Shown: positions 1-5,518 of the stretch, one piece after another
How the letters are laid out: each line of letters begins with the position of its first letter
Numbering within the stretch: position 1 is the first letter of the stretch
NCBI GenBank assembly: GCA_900313775.1
Contig: OMSP01000086.1
Span: 1 to 6,196 of the forward strand
DNA: 6,196 nt
Origin: an uncultured Eubacteriales bacterium
GTDB lineage: Bacteria; Bacillota; Clostridia; Lachnospirales; Lachnospiraceae
Reading direction: 5' to 3'
Position numbers and translations under genes: made by a program
The notes under the pieces: generated by a model
Seen by the model: only the letters and a program-made list of their open reading frames with translations
Told to the model about the DNA's origin: nothing
The model's database searches: none

Positions 1-487
1 CGTTGGACTTCTTGTCGAGCCCGTACGCGAGCGACGCGGCCGTCGGCTCGTTGACGATGCGCTTGACGTCCAGCCCCGCAATGCGGCCCGCATCCTTCGT
101 CGCCTGGCGCTGCGCGTCGTTGAAGTAGGCCGGCACTGTGATGACCGCCTGTGTGACCTTCTCGCCGAGATAGCTCTCCGCGTCGGCTTTCATCTTCTGC
201 AGGATCATCGCGGAGATCTCCTGCGGAGAATACTTTTTGCCTCCCGCGGTCACTTTCTCGTCAGTGCCCATCTTCCTCTTGATCGAGGAGATGGTATTGT
301 CCGCGTTGGTCACTGCCTGACGCTTGGCCGGCTCACCGACCAGACGCTCTCCGTTCTTCGTAAACGCTACGACCGACGGGGTCGTACGCACTCCTTCAGT
401 ATTGGTGATGACGGTCGGCTGACCGCCTTCCATTACTGCTACACAACTGTTTGTCGTCCCCAAATCAATTCCTATGATCTTGCCCAT
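1..487 (-). CDS. dnaK: Chaperone protein DnaK (Hsp70), N-terminal 162 codons, cut by left edge
   Basis: Reading leftwards from the ATG at 487, the frame stays open to the window edge and encodes the start of the Hsp70 ATPase domain. It begins MGKIIGIDLGTTNSCVAV, the phosphate-1 loop that binds ATP. AVITVPAYFNDAQRQATKDA and VNEPTA.SLAYGLDK follow near residues 114-160, both hallmark Hsp70 segments. DnaK is the cytosolic ATP-driven chaperone that works with GrpE and DnaJ. The stretch between IKRKMG and SPQEIS is short (about 15 residues), so the segment present in proteobacterial DnaK is absent, as in Gram-positive bacteria. AGGAGGT (494-500) lies 6 nt before the start, and grpE ends 26 nt upstream, so it is cotranscribed under CIRCE/HrcA control. 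About three quarters of the protein lies outside the window; dnaJ probably follows (inference). Confidence 0.98.
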   Translation of the reverse strand, partial: MGKIIGIDLGTTNSCVAVMEGGQPTVITNTEGVRTTPSVVAFTKNGERLVGEPAKRQAVTNADNTISSIKRKMGTDEKVTAGGKKYSPQEISAMILQKMKADAESYLGEKVTQAVITVPAYFNDAQRQATKDAGRIAGLDVKRIVNEPTAASLAYGLDKKSN

Positions 488-513
488 GATGTTACCTCCT
501 ATAATTAATCGAT

Positions 514-1200
514 TTAATTCGCAACTTTTACCATGCTATGTCTGATCACGTCATCGTGATACAGATATCCTTTTTGAAACTCCTCGACGACTTGATTCTC
601 TCCGGCTTCTTCGTTTTCCTCATGCATCACCGCATTGTGATAATCCGGATCGAACTCCTTGCCGACGGCCTCTATCGGTTTGACGCCGAGTTTATCGAGC
701 GTCTCCATCATCTGCTTATAGACCATCTGCATACCCTGCACAAAGGCGTCGTCTCTGTCCTCCTCGTCGATGGCTGTCAGTCCCCGTTCAAAGTTGTCTA
801 CGACTTCAAGCATCTTTTCGAGGACATCCTTCGCGCCCATCGCATACATCTGTGACTTTTCTTTCTCGGTGCGCTTGCGGAAATTATCAAACTCGGCGAT
901 CTGGCGCTGGTATTTGTCCTGCAGTTCCCTGATCTGCTCTGCCTGTTTGTCCGCCTTGCGCTCGCGGCGTTTCTTCCTTGGAGAGGATTCTTCCCCGGAC
1001 TCTTCGGCCGGTTCGCTGTCCTTTTCTTCCGGTTCATCCGCAGCATTCTCTGCAGATCCTTCGTCAGCTTCCGCGACTTCTTCTGCCGTTTCTGTGCTCT
1101 CGCACTCCGCGGTCTCCTCCGTCACTTCCTGCTTTTCTTCCTCTGCGCCGTCGATATGTATCATCTCATCTTTTTCCTTTTTTTGCTTTTTCTTCGCCAT
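514..1200 (-). CDS. grpE: Nucleotide exchange factor GrpE
   Basis: Encodes a 228-residue GrpE, the homodimeric cofactor that drives ADP release from DnaK. Residues 1-80 are strongly charged: a lysine-rich start, then a long Glu/Asp/Ala/Ser stretch (about 17-73), then a basic patch PRKKRRERK (74-82). A predicted long helix follows (about 83-140, IAEFDNFRKRTEKEK and VDNFERGL). The C-terminal beta domain has KEFDPDYHNAVMH (181-193) and FQKGYLYHDDVIRHSMVKVA (208-227), the GrpE signature region. The ATG at 1200 is chosen because AGAGGAAAA precedes it at suitable spacing. A TTG 33 nt upstream (1233) keeps the frame open but has no well-placed ribosome binding site. The start lies 35 nt after the hrcA stop. 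The acidic head is longer than in many GrpE proteins but is a known variable, probably disordered region. Confidence 0.97.
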   Translation of the reverse strand: MAKKKQKKEKDEMIHIDGAEEEKQEVTEETAECESTETAEEVAEADEGSAENAADEPEEKDSEPAEESGEESSPRKKRRERKADKQAEQIRELQDKYQRQIAEFDNFRKRTEKEKSQMYAMGAKDVLEKMLEVVDNFERGLTAIDEEDRDDAFVQGMQMVYKQMMETLDKLGVKPIEAVGKEFDPDYHNAVMHEENEEAGENQVVEEFQKGYLYHDDVIRHSMVKVAN

Positions 1201-1235
1201 AACTTTTCCTCTTATCCGCACTCCCCGCTTCAATC

Positions 1236-2321
1236 CTATGCTTTCTTAGATCTTTCCTCGTTAAAAATGTTATCCAGTTCGGTCTTCAGCCTGGTCAGTG
1301 ACTTGATCACATGCTCGTAATCCATACGTTTCGGACCCAGAATGCCGATCGTACCCTGCATACCCTCACCGAGCTCATAGGTCGCTGTGACAAGAGAACA
1401 GTCCTTCATGCCGGTGCCGGGCGTCTCCTGTCCGATATATACCTGAATGCCCCTGTTGTTCTCATCGGCCATCGTCTGTGTCACGATCTCGGCCAGTTCC
1501 TTCTTTTCCTCAAGCGTGGAGATGATCTCCTGTGCACTCTCTCCTCCGGCCAATTCCGGATATTTGAAAATGTTTGCTCCGCCGCTCGTGTATATCTCCA
1601 TATCGGTGGTATCCAGTTCCATGACGCTCGCGACCGCGTTCAGCACATCGCGGATAACTTCGCTGTGGATACCGGCCTCCTCGCGCAGCTTGGCGATCAT
1701 ACCGAGGTTGATCTCGGCGATCGACATGCCGTTGAGGTTCGTGTTGAGCAGCATGTTCAGTTTGAGCAATGTCTCATCGGTGATCTCATCGTTCACTTCA
1801 ATGACCTTGTTGCGGATCACATTTCCGCCGAGGACGATCACCGCCACGATATGTTCCTCATCGATGCGCGAGAGCTGAATGAACTTCAGCCTGTTCTGCT
1901 GGTGCGTCGGTGAGCTGATCATCGTCGCGTAGTTGGTGTTCGTCGCAAGCAGCCTTGCCGCCTGCTGGAGCACCTGATCAAGCCGCTCTCCCTTTTCCAG
2001 GATCGACTCCTTCAGCTCCTCCACCTCGACCAGCTTGTCGCGCATCAGCATATCCACATAGAAACGATAGCCCTTGTCGGTCGGGATACGACCTGCCGAA
2101 GTATGGGGCTGTACGATATATCCCATATCCACGAGGTCGCTCATCTCATTGCGGATCGTCGCAGAACTCAGATTCAGATCTGTCTTCTTTGAGATCGTTC
2201 GCGATCCCACCGGTTCACCGGTCTCCAGATAATCCCGGATGATCGCATAGAGGATCTTGGTCTTGCGCTCTGAGAGTTCGCTGAGCGTCTTAGTCACATC
2301 GATACTATCTTCTTTTTTCAT
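1236..2321 (-). CDS. hrcA: Heat-inducible transcription repressor HrcA
   Basis: Encodes a 361-residue HrcA, the dimeric repressor that binds CIRCE and shuts off class I heat-shock genes. In Bacillus its activity depends on GroEL (family knowledge). Residues about 17-90 form the winged-helix DNA-binding domain: RKTKILYAIIRDYLETGEPV, GSRTISKK, LSSATIRNEMSDLVDMGYI and the strongly conserved HTSAGRIPTDKGYRFYVD. The rest is the GAF-like and dimerisation part, ending in GILGPKRMDYEHVIKSL (about 327-343) near the C-terminus, typical of HrcA. It has about 14 residues before the first DNA-binding helix, slightly more than Bacillus HrcA. The ATG at 2321 is the only plausible start, yet the sequence just upstream lacks a well-placed Shine-Dalgarno. 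A small upstream ORF whose stop overlaps this ATG may couple translation. It is the first full gene of the operon and is autoregulated through the CIRCE site 62 nt upstream. Confidence 0.97.
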   Translation of the reverse strand: MKKEDSIDVTKTLSELSERKTKILYAIIRDYLETGEPVGSRTISKKTDLNLSSATIRNEMSDLVDMGYIVQPHTSAGRIPTDKGYRFYVDMLMRDKLVEVEELKESILEKGERLDQVLQQAARLLATNTNYATMISSPTHQQNRLKFIQLSRIDEEHIVAVIVLGGNVIRNKVIEVNDEITDETLLKLNMLLNTNLNGMSIAEINLGMIAKLREEAGIHSEVIRDVLNAVASVMELDTTDMEIYTSGGANIFKYPELAGGESAQEIISTLEEKKELAEIVTQTMADENNRGIQVYIGQETPGTGMKDCSLVTATYELGEGMQGTIGILGPKRMDYEHVIKSLTRLKTELDNIFNEERSKKA

Positions 2322-2362
2322 ATCTGCAGGCTCGCCTTCCGTTCTCCTGCCGCTGTCGTCAC
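2318..2362 (-). CDS. Possible 14-codon leader peptide overlapping the hrcA start
   Basis: A GTG at 2362-2360 is preceded, 7 nt away, by GGAGG (2370-2374), the best ribosome binding site in the leader. It opens a frame encoding MTTAAGERKASLQI. The frame ends in a TGA that overlaps the hrcA start codon in an ATGA arrangement and is out of frame with hrcA. Such overlaps often mark translational coupling, which would explain why hrcA has no good ribosome binding site of its own. The peptide resembles nothing I recognise and is too short for codon-use evidence. It could equally be a chance frame, with the GGAGG serving as a distant ribosome entry point. This call is an inference. Confidence 0.35.
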   Translation of the reverse strand: MTTAAGERKASLQI

Positions 2363-2368
2363 AGCGGC
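2349..2368 (-). other. Perfect 7-bp stem-loop in the hrcA mRNA leader
   Basis: GCCGCTG (2349-2355) and CAGCGGC (2362-2368) are perfect inverted repeats around a 6-nt loop, lying between CIRCE and hrcA. On the transcript the stem begins just after the GGAGG at 2370-2374 and takes in the first base of the candidate leader-peptide GTG. No T-run follows, so it is not a rho-independent terminator. A role in translation initiation or mRNA stability is possible but unproven. Confidence 0.5.
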
Positions 2369-2382
2369 TCCTCCGGTTGTTA

Positions 2383-2409
2383 TTAGCACTCGATATATTT
2401 GAGTGCTAA
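2383..2409 (-). promoter_or_regulatory. CIRCE operator (HrcA binding site)
   Basis: TTAGCACTC (2383-2391), a 9-nt spacer, and GAGTGCTAA (2401-2409) match the CIRCE consensus exactly in both arms and in spacer length. It sits immediately downstream of the predicted transcription start of the hrcA operon, so bound HrcA would block initiation or early elongation. It also becomes part of the 5' untranslated RNA, where the arms can form a stem. Confidence 0.98.
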
Positions 2410-2421
2410 TACTCTATCTAT

Positions 2422-2450
2422 AATGTACACCCCGTCCCTTTCTTTGTCAA
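2422..2450 (-). promoter_or_regulatory. Sigma-A-type promoter of the hrcA-grpE-dnaK operon
   Basis: On the minus strand, TTGACA (2450-2445) is a perfect -35 box. After a 17-nt spacer, TACATT (2427-2422) is a good -10 box. The transcription start is expected near 2415, a few bases before CIRCE, which is the usual vegetative promoter plus CIRCE layout of class I heat-shock operons. A TATAGA three to eight bases further downstream would need a 22-nt spacer and is less likely. Confidence 0.85.
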
Positions 2451-2495
2451 CATAATTTGAGAGATTTTTCTATACAAATATCCGTATGTCTGTCT

Positions 2496-2524
2496 TTGCA
2501 TTAGTACATGGTTTCGGGTATGAT
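2496..2524 (+). promoter_or_regulatory. Promoter of the CHR-CHR-AlaX unit
   Basis: TTGCAT (2496-2501), a 17-nt spacer and TATGAT (2519-2524) make a good sigma-A promoter pointing away from the heat-shock promoter. Its predicted start (about 2531) lies right at the AGGAGG (2532-2537) of the first CHR gene, giving a leader of only about 14 nt. The two -35 boxes are about 46 bp apart, so the regulatory regions are separate but close. Confidence 0.65.
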
Positions 2525-2544
2525 GAAGGGCAGGAGGACAACCT

Positions 2545-3291
2545 ATGCCCGGAAAGGAAATGAATATCAAATCCCGCAAGAAGACGAGCAGACTGAACGG
2601 CTTACGGGAACGCGCAGGCGGTCTGAATAAAAGAGCAGACAGCTCGATTAAAAGCGTAAAGAAAAAGCCGGATGCCGGCAGAGACAGGCAAGTCACCGGA
2701 AAGACCGGGAAGGATTCCGGCACGCAGCTGTGGCAGCTGTTTGCCGCCTTCTTCAGAATCGGCATCCTGACCTTCGGCGGCGGCTATGCCATGCTGCCGA
2801 TGTTCCGCCGCGAGTGTGTTGAGCGTTACGGGTGGGTCACAGATGAAGAAATGCTCGATCTGTATGCCATCAGCCAGTGCACGCCCGGTATCATCGCGGT
2901 CAACGCGGCGACCTATATTGGCTATAAGGAGCGCAAGGTGCGAGGATCTGTCGCGTCAACTGCGGGAGTCGTCACTCCTTCTCTCATCATCATCTGTCTG
3001 GTCGCTTCCATACTGAAGAAGTTTATCAGTCATCCTGTCGTCGCTCATGCATTCGCAGGCATCCGCATCGCTGTCTGCGCACTGCTCATCACGACCGTCA
3101 TCACACTGGTGCAGAAAGGCGTGAAAGACATCCCTACCGCACTGATCGGCCTTGCGGCCCTGGCGGTGGCACTCTATACACCGGTACCGCTTGTGGTCAT
3201 CGTCATCCTGGCGGGACTCGCGGGTTATCTGATCAGCCTGATCCCGAAGGCTGAACAGGATCTTTCAAATAAGAAGGGAGGGCGGTCATGA
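2545..3291 (+). CDS. CHR-family (chromate transporter-like) membrane protein, first subunit, with basic N-terminal tail
   Basis: A 248-residue integral membrane protein with one CHR domain. Short CHR proteins are encoded as adjacent pairs that act together; characterised pairs export chromate, but for many family members the natural substrate is unknown. From about residue 61 the domain shows FRIGILTFGGGYAMLP (70-85) and SQCTPGIIAVNAATYIGY (110-127), the two conserved CHR motifs. Hydrophobic segments follow near 137-158, 166-190 and 197-232. Residues 1-60 are unusual: about 18 Lys/Arg against 6 acidic residues, with no hydrophobic segment. The ATG at 2545 has AGGAGG 7 nt upstream. A second ATG at 2560 would shorten it by only five residues and is worse placed, so the tail is present either way. 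The stop overlaps the next gene by 4 nt. I would not assign chromate resistance from sequence alone. Confidence 0.93.
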   Translation: MPGKEMNIKSRKKTSRLNGLRERAGGLNKRADSSIKSVKKKPDAGRDRQVTGKTGKDSGTQLWQLFAAFFRIGILTFGGGYAMLPMFRRECVERYGWVTDEEMLDLYAISQCTPGIIAVNAATYIGYKERKVRGSVASTAGVVTPSLIIICLVASILKKFISHPVVAHAFAGIRIAVCALLITTVITLVQKGVKDIPTALIGLAALAVALYTPVPLVVIVILAGLAGYLISLIPKAEQDLSNKKGGRS

Positions 3292-3842
3292 CTTATCTCC
3301 TTCTCTTCTTTGAGTTCTTCAAGACAGGTCTGTTCGCAGTCGGCGGCGGAGCAGCTACTATCCCGTTCCTGATGGAAATGACCAACCGCTACGACTGGTT
3401 CACCAAATCCGAGCTTCTCAATATGATCGCCGTCAGCGAAAGCACGCCCGGTCCGATCGGTATCAATATGGCGACCTATGCCGGCTTTCACACCGGCGGT
3501 ATCTTCGGTGCCGTACTGGCGACGTTTGCGCTGGTACTGCCGGCCTTTATCATCATGACGTTTATCGCAAGGCTGTTTGCCCGGTACAAGGATAATCAGA
3601 CAGTGCAGAGTGTCTTCACAGGCATCCGCCCAGCTGTCGCAGCCATGATCGCGAGTGCTGCCTGGAGTGTGATCAACGTGACCATGTTTACCGTGAAAAA
3701 TGATCATGTGCATCTGTTGATCGCTCCTGCGATTCTCTGCGTGCTTCTTCTCGTCGGCATGAACCTCAAATGGTGCAGGAAGTTCCACCCCGCTGTCTGG
3801 ATCGGTATCGGAGCCCTCGCCGGGATCATTTTGAGGTTGTGA
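3288..3842 (+). CDS. CHR-family (chromate transporter-like) membrane protein, second subunit
   Basis: A 184-residue CHR-domain membrane protein, the usual size of a short-chain CHR subunit. It carries the same motif pair as its neighbour: FKTGLFAVGGGAATIP (11-26) and ESTPGPIGINMATYAGF (51-67). Hydrophobic segments lie near 72-97, 108-134, 141-158 and 168-183. The two proteins are therefore diverged copies of one domain, and in the family such pairs are thought to assemble as a heteromer with opposed halves. Its ATG sits inside the upstream stop (ATGA overlap), with GGGAGG just before it, so the subunits are probably made in balance by translational coupling. It ends 10 nt before the AlaX-like gene. 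Substrate unknown: anion export is the family expectation. Confidence 0.93.
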   Translation: MTYLLLFFEFFKTGLFAVGGGAATIPFLMEMTNRYDWFTKSELLNMIAVSESTPGPIGINMATYAGFHTGGIFGAVLATFALVLPAFIIMTFIARLFARYKDNQTVQSVFTGIRPAVAAMIASAAWSVINVTMFTVKNDHVHLLIAPAILCVLLLVGMNLKWCRKFHPAVWIGIGALAGIILRL

Positions 3843-3852
3843 AAGGATAAAG

Positions 3853-5025
3853 ATGACTGTCAAACTTTATGATACAAATCCGTATGAGACAAAGTTCACC
3901 GCGCAGGTGATCAGCTGCGAGCCGGCGGCTGATCGATACGCCGTTGTTCTCGATCGGACGCTCTTTTTCCCCGAAGAGGGCGGTCAGACGCCCGATCACG
4001 GTGTTCTCACATACCGGAATGAAACGATCATTGTTGCAGATGTGCAGATCAGAAGCGATGAGATCATCCACTACTGTGACAAGCCTGTCGACGCGCGCAG
4101 CGAGGTGACAGGCGAGATCGACTGGGCGCGCCGCTTCGACAATATGCAGCAGCACACCGGAGAACATATCGTTTCAGGACTGGTACATACGCTCTGCGGA
4201 TATAACAATGTCGGCTTTCACCTGAGCGAAAAAACAGTAACGATGGATTATGACGGCGAGCTGAGTGCAGAGCAGATCGAACGGATCGAAACGCTCGCCA
4301 ATCAGGCCATCTGGGAAGACCATACGGTCACTGTCCGATATCCGGAATCGGCTGAACTGGCTGCGCTGGACTACCGCAGTAAACTGGATCTGACACAAGG
4401 AGTACGACTCGTCAATATCGACGGCATTGATCTCTGCGCCTGTTGTGCGCCTCATGTAAGCGGCACTGCTCAGGTCGGACTGCTCAAGATCATCGACTAC
4501 CGACGATACAAGGGAGGCATGCGGCTCTGGGTCAAATGCGGCGGCCGCGCGCTGGCTGATTATCGGACGCTGCACGAGCAGGCACTTGCCGTATCAGGCG
4601 AACTCTCCTCTCCCCGCGAATCTCTGGCGGATCCGCTTCGCGCGCTGAAAGAAGAACTCGAGAGCAGGAAACAAGCAATCGGTAGTCTCAGTGCCTCTCT
4701 CCTGACCGCCAGAATCAGAGAAATCCCGGCGGATCAGATGAATGTGGTCCTGTTCGAAAATGATATCGACAATGACAAAGCGTTGCGCGACGCAGCCAAT
4801 GAGCTCGCCGCTTCCAGAAGGGGCTTCTGTGCCGTCTTTTTTGCTCCGGATGACACCTCATGGCGGTATATCTGCGCCAGCACCGGCTCCGACTGCCGCA
4901 CGTGGAATGAAGAGCTTAAAAAAGCGTTCCCTGTACGGGGCGGCGGGCAGGCAGGAATGGTCCGGGGCAGCGTCACGGCAGGTGAAGATGAGCTCCGTGC
5001 ATGGTTCGAAAAACTGAGTATATAA
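3853..5025 (+). CDS. AlaX-type alanyl-tRNA editing protein with C-terminal DHHA1 domain
   Basis: A 390-residue free-standing relative of the AlaRS editing module. Such proteins hydrolyse tRNA(Ala) mischarged with serine or glycine in the cytoplasm, guarding against mistranslation. Residues 1-90 form the beta-rich head with FFPEEGGQTPDHG (38-50). The zinc ligands are complete: HTGEH (101-105) gives HxxxH, and C197/H201 in CACCAPHVSG gives CxxxH. A helical, coiled-coil-like linker (about 255-290) leads to a DHHA1-type domain ending in GGGQAGMVRGS (363-373), the glycine-rich motif also seen at the end of AlaRS. Length and architecture fit the long AlaX class; there is no aminoacylation domain. 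AAAGGA lies 5 nt before the ATG, and the gene starts 10 nt after the CHR pair, so it is cotranscribed. No functional link to CHR transport is known to me. A terminator follows 22 nt after the stop. Confidence 0.94.
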   Translation: MTVKLYDTNPYETKFTAQVISCEPAADRYAVVLDRTLFFPEEGGQTPDHGVLTYRNETIIVADVQIRSDEIIHYCDKPVDARSEVTGEIDWARRFDNMQQHTGEHIVSGLVHTLCGYNNVGFHLSEKTVTMDYDGELSAEQIERIETLANQAIWEDHTVTVRYPESAELAALDYRSKLDLTQGVRLVNIDGIDLCACCAPHVSGTAQVGLLKIIDYRRYKGGMRLWVKCGGRALADYRTLHEQALAVSGELSSPRESLADPLRALKEELESRKQAIGSLSASLLTARIREIPADQMNVVLFENDIDNDKALRDAANELAASRRGFCAVFFAPDDTSWRYICASTGSDCRTWNEELKKAFPVRGGGQAGMVRGSVTAGEDELRAWFEKLSI

Positions 5026-5047
5026 AGCGGCTTTTACAGCGATACAT

Positions 5048-5081
5048 AAAAGACTTCACGGCAGACCGTGAAGTCTTTTTT
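5048..5081 (+). terminator. Rho-independent terminator of the CHR-CHR-AlaX unit
   Basis: GACTTCACGG (5052-5061) and CCGTGAAGTC (5066-5075) pair perfectly around a CAGA tetraloop. They are flanked by AAAA and a run of six T (5076-5081), so the stem can extend to 14 bp. It lies 22 nt after the AlaX stop. Because of the A-run it could also work on the minus strand, but no gene enters from that side in this window. Confidence 0.95.
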
Positions 5082-5100
5082 ATTATTTTGAAGATATTTG

Positions 5101-5129
5101 TTGACAAGCAATATTATATGTCGTATAGT
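5101..5129 (+). promoter_or_regulatory. Near-consensus promoter of the padR unit
   Basis: TTGACA (5101-5106), a 17-nt AT-rich spacer, and TATAGT (5124-5129) give a very strong sigma-A promoter. The start is expected near 5136, leaving a leader of about 69 nt before the padR ATG. So strong a core promoter implies that a repressor normally holds it down. The -10 box is covered by a palindrome. Confidence 0.9.
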
Positions 5130-5133
5130 ATTG
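5109..5133 (+). promoter_or_regulatory. Imperfect 25-bp palindrome over the padR promoter, candidate PadR operator
   Basis: The half-sites CAATATTATATG (5109-5120) and CGTATAGTATTG (5122-5133) are inverted around T5121 and match at 10 of 12 positions. The site covers most of the promoter spacer and the whole -10 box, so a bound dimer would exclude RNA polymerase. PadR-family proteins commonly repress their own genes through AT-rich dyads at the promoter (family knowledge). Assigning this site to the adjacent PadR is an inference. Confidence 0.7.
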
Positions 5134-5147
5134 ATCGTAAGATAGCA

Positions 5148-5185
5148 TTGCCTGACAGAGAAGCATGCCTCTGCCGCAATGGCAA
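5148..5185 (+). other. Possible two-tier stem-loop in the padR mRNA leader
   Basis: Outer arms TTGCC (5148-5152) and GGCAA (5181-5185) enclose inner arms CAGAG (5156-5160) and CTCTG (5169-5173), with an 8-nt loop AAGCATGC. The structure would end 5 nt before the ribosome binding site. The internal loops are sizeable and no T-run follows, so it is not a terminator. It may be incidental. Confidence 0.35.
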
Positions 5186-5190
5186 GACAC

Positions 5191-5202
5191 AAGGAGGTGA
5201 TC
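5191..5202 (+). promoter_or_regulatory. Full-length Shine-Dalgarno that sets the padR start
   Basis: AAGGAGGTGATC is complementary over all 12 bases to the conserved 3' end of bacterial 16S rRNA (GATCACCTCCTT). It lies just before the ATG at 5205 and fixes that codon as the start, although the frame is open much further upstream. Confidence 0.9.
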
Positions 5203-5204
5203 AT

Positions 5205-5516
5205 ATGGCTATTAAGATCGAATCCGGCCTTCTGGACGCCTGTGCACTGGCGATCCTCAGCAAAGGAGACACTTACGGTTACGAGATCACTCAGGAGATG
5301 AAAAAAGCCGTCAGCTTATCGGAGTCAACGCTGTACCCGGTACTCAGGAGACTCCAGAAAGAAAAACTCTGCCGCACTTACGACCAGCCCTTCCAGGGCA
5401 GAAACAGACGCTACTACTCGATCACAGACGAAGGTCGCAGCCGTCTGGCCGAATTAAGGCAGGAATGGAACAGTTATAAAGCTTCTATTGATTCAGTGTT
5501 GAATAAAGGGGAATGA
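5205..5516 (+). CDS. PadR-family winged-helix transcriptional regulator (small subfamily)
   Basis: A 103-residue protein, the size of the short PadR subfamily, which has a winged-helix domain plus one C-terminal dimerisation helix. It shows LDACALAILSKGDTYGYEI (10-28), the recognition-helix segment STLYPVLRRLQKE (41-53), and the wing GRNRRYYSITDEG (65-77). The last helix (about 78-100) would form the dimer. The start at 5205 is set by the 12-nt Shine-Dalgarno. The same frame extends back to 5001, but that part runs through the upstream terminator and promoter and is not real. It probably represses its own strong promoter through the palindrome at 5109-5133. Its stop lies just ahead of the DUF1700/HAAS membrane protein, a pairing widespread in Firmicutes where the membrane protein is thought to modulate the regulator. 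The inducing signal is unknown. Confidence 0.95.
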   Translation: MAIKIESGLLDACALAILSKGDTYGYEITQEMKKAVSLSESTLYPVLRRLQKEKLCRTYDQPFQGRNRRYYSITDEGRSRLAELRQEWNSYKASIDSVLNKGE

Positions 5517-5518
5517 CC

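Noticed and set aside
1201..1233. GrpE starting at a TTG (1233)
   Set aside because: Only GGA touching the start codon precedes it; the ATG at 1200 has a well-spaced AGAGGAAAA and begins with a natural MAKKK.
770..1249. 159-codon Ser-rich plus-strand frame opposite grpE
   Set aside because: Its Ser/Phe runs are the complement of the Glu/Lys codons in the GrpE head; GrpE on the other strand is certain.
1311..1913. 200-codon plus-strand frame opposite hrcA
   Set aside because: It mirrors a conserved coding gene, has no ribosome binding site or recognisable domain, and is rich in residues expected from an antisense frame.
2349..2368. Rho-independent terminator or attenuator in the hrcA leader
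   Set aside because: The stem is perfect but no T-run follows on the minus strand, so intrinsic termination is not supported.
2418..2765. 115-codon minus-strand frame across the divergent promoter region
   Set aside because: It overlaps the promoters of both operons and the basic tail of the CHR gene; no ribosome binding site or known motif.
3225..3863. 212-codon minus-strand frame opposite the second CHR gene
   Set aside because: It is antisense to a clear CHR gene and spans its start and end boundaries, with a His/Asp/Arg-rich composition and no family features.
5001..5204. N-terminal extension of the PadR frame by 68 codons to an ATG at 5001
   Set aside because: It would translate the end of the AlaX gene, the terminator and the promoter, while a 12-nt Shine-Dalgarno and a family-length protein start at 5205.
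5513..5518. DUF1700 protein starting at the ATG overlapping the padR stop
   Set aside because: The GGGG is only one base away; the ATG at 5519 has proper spacing and gives the family start MNKEQF.
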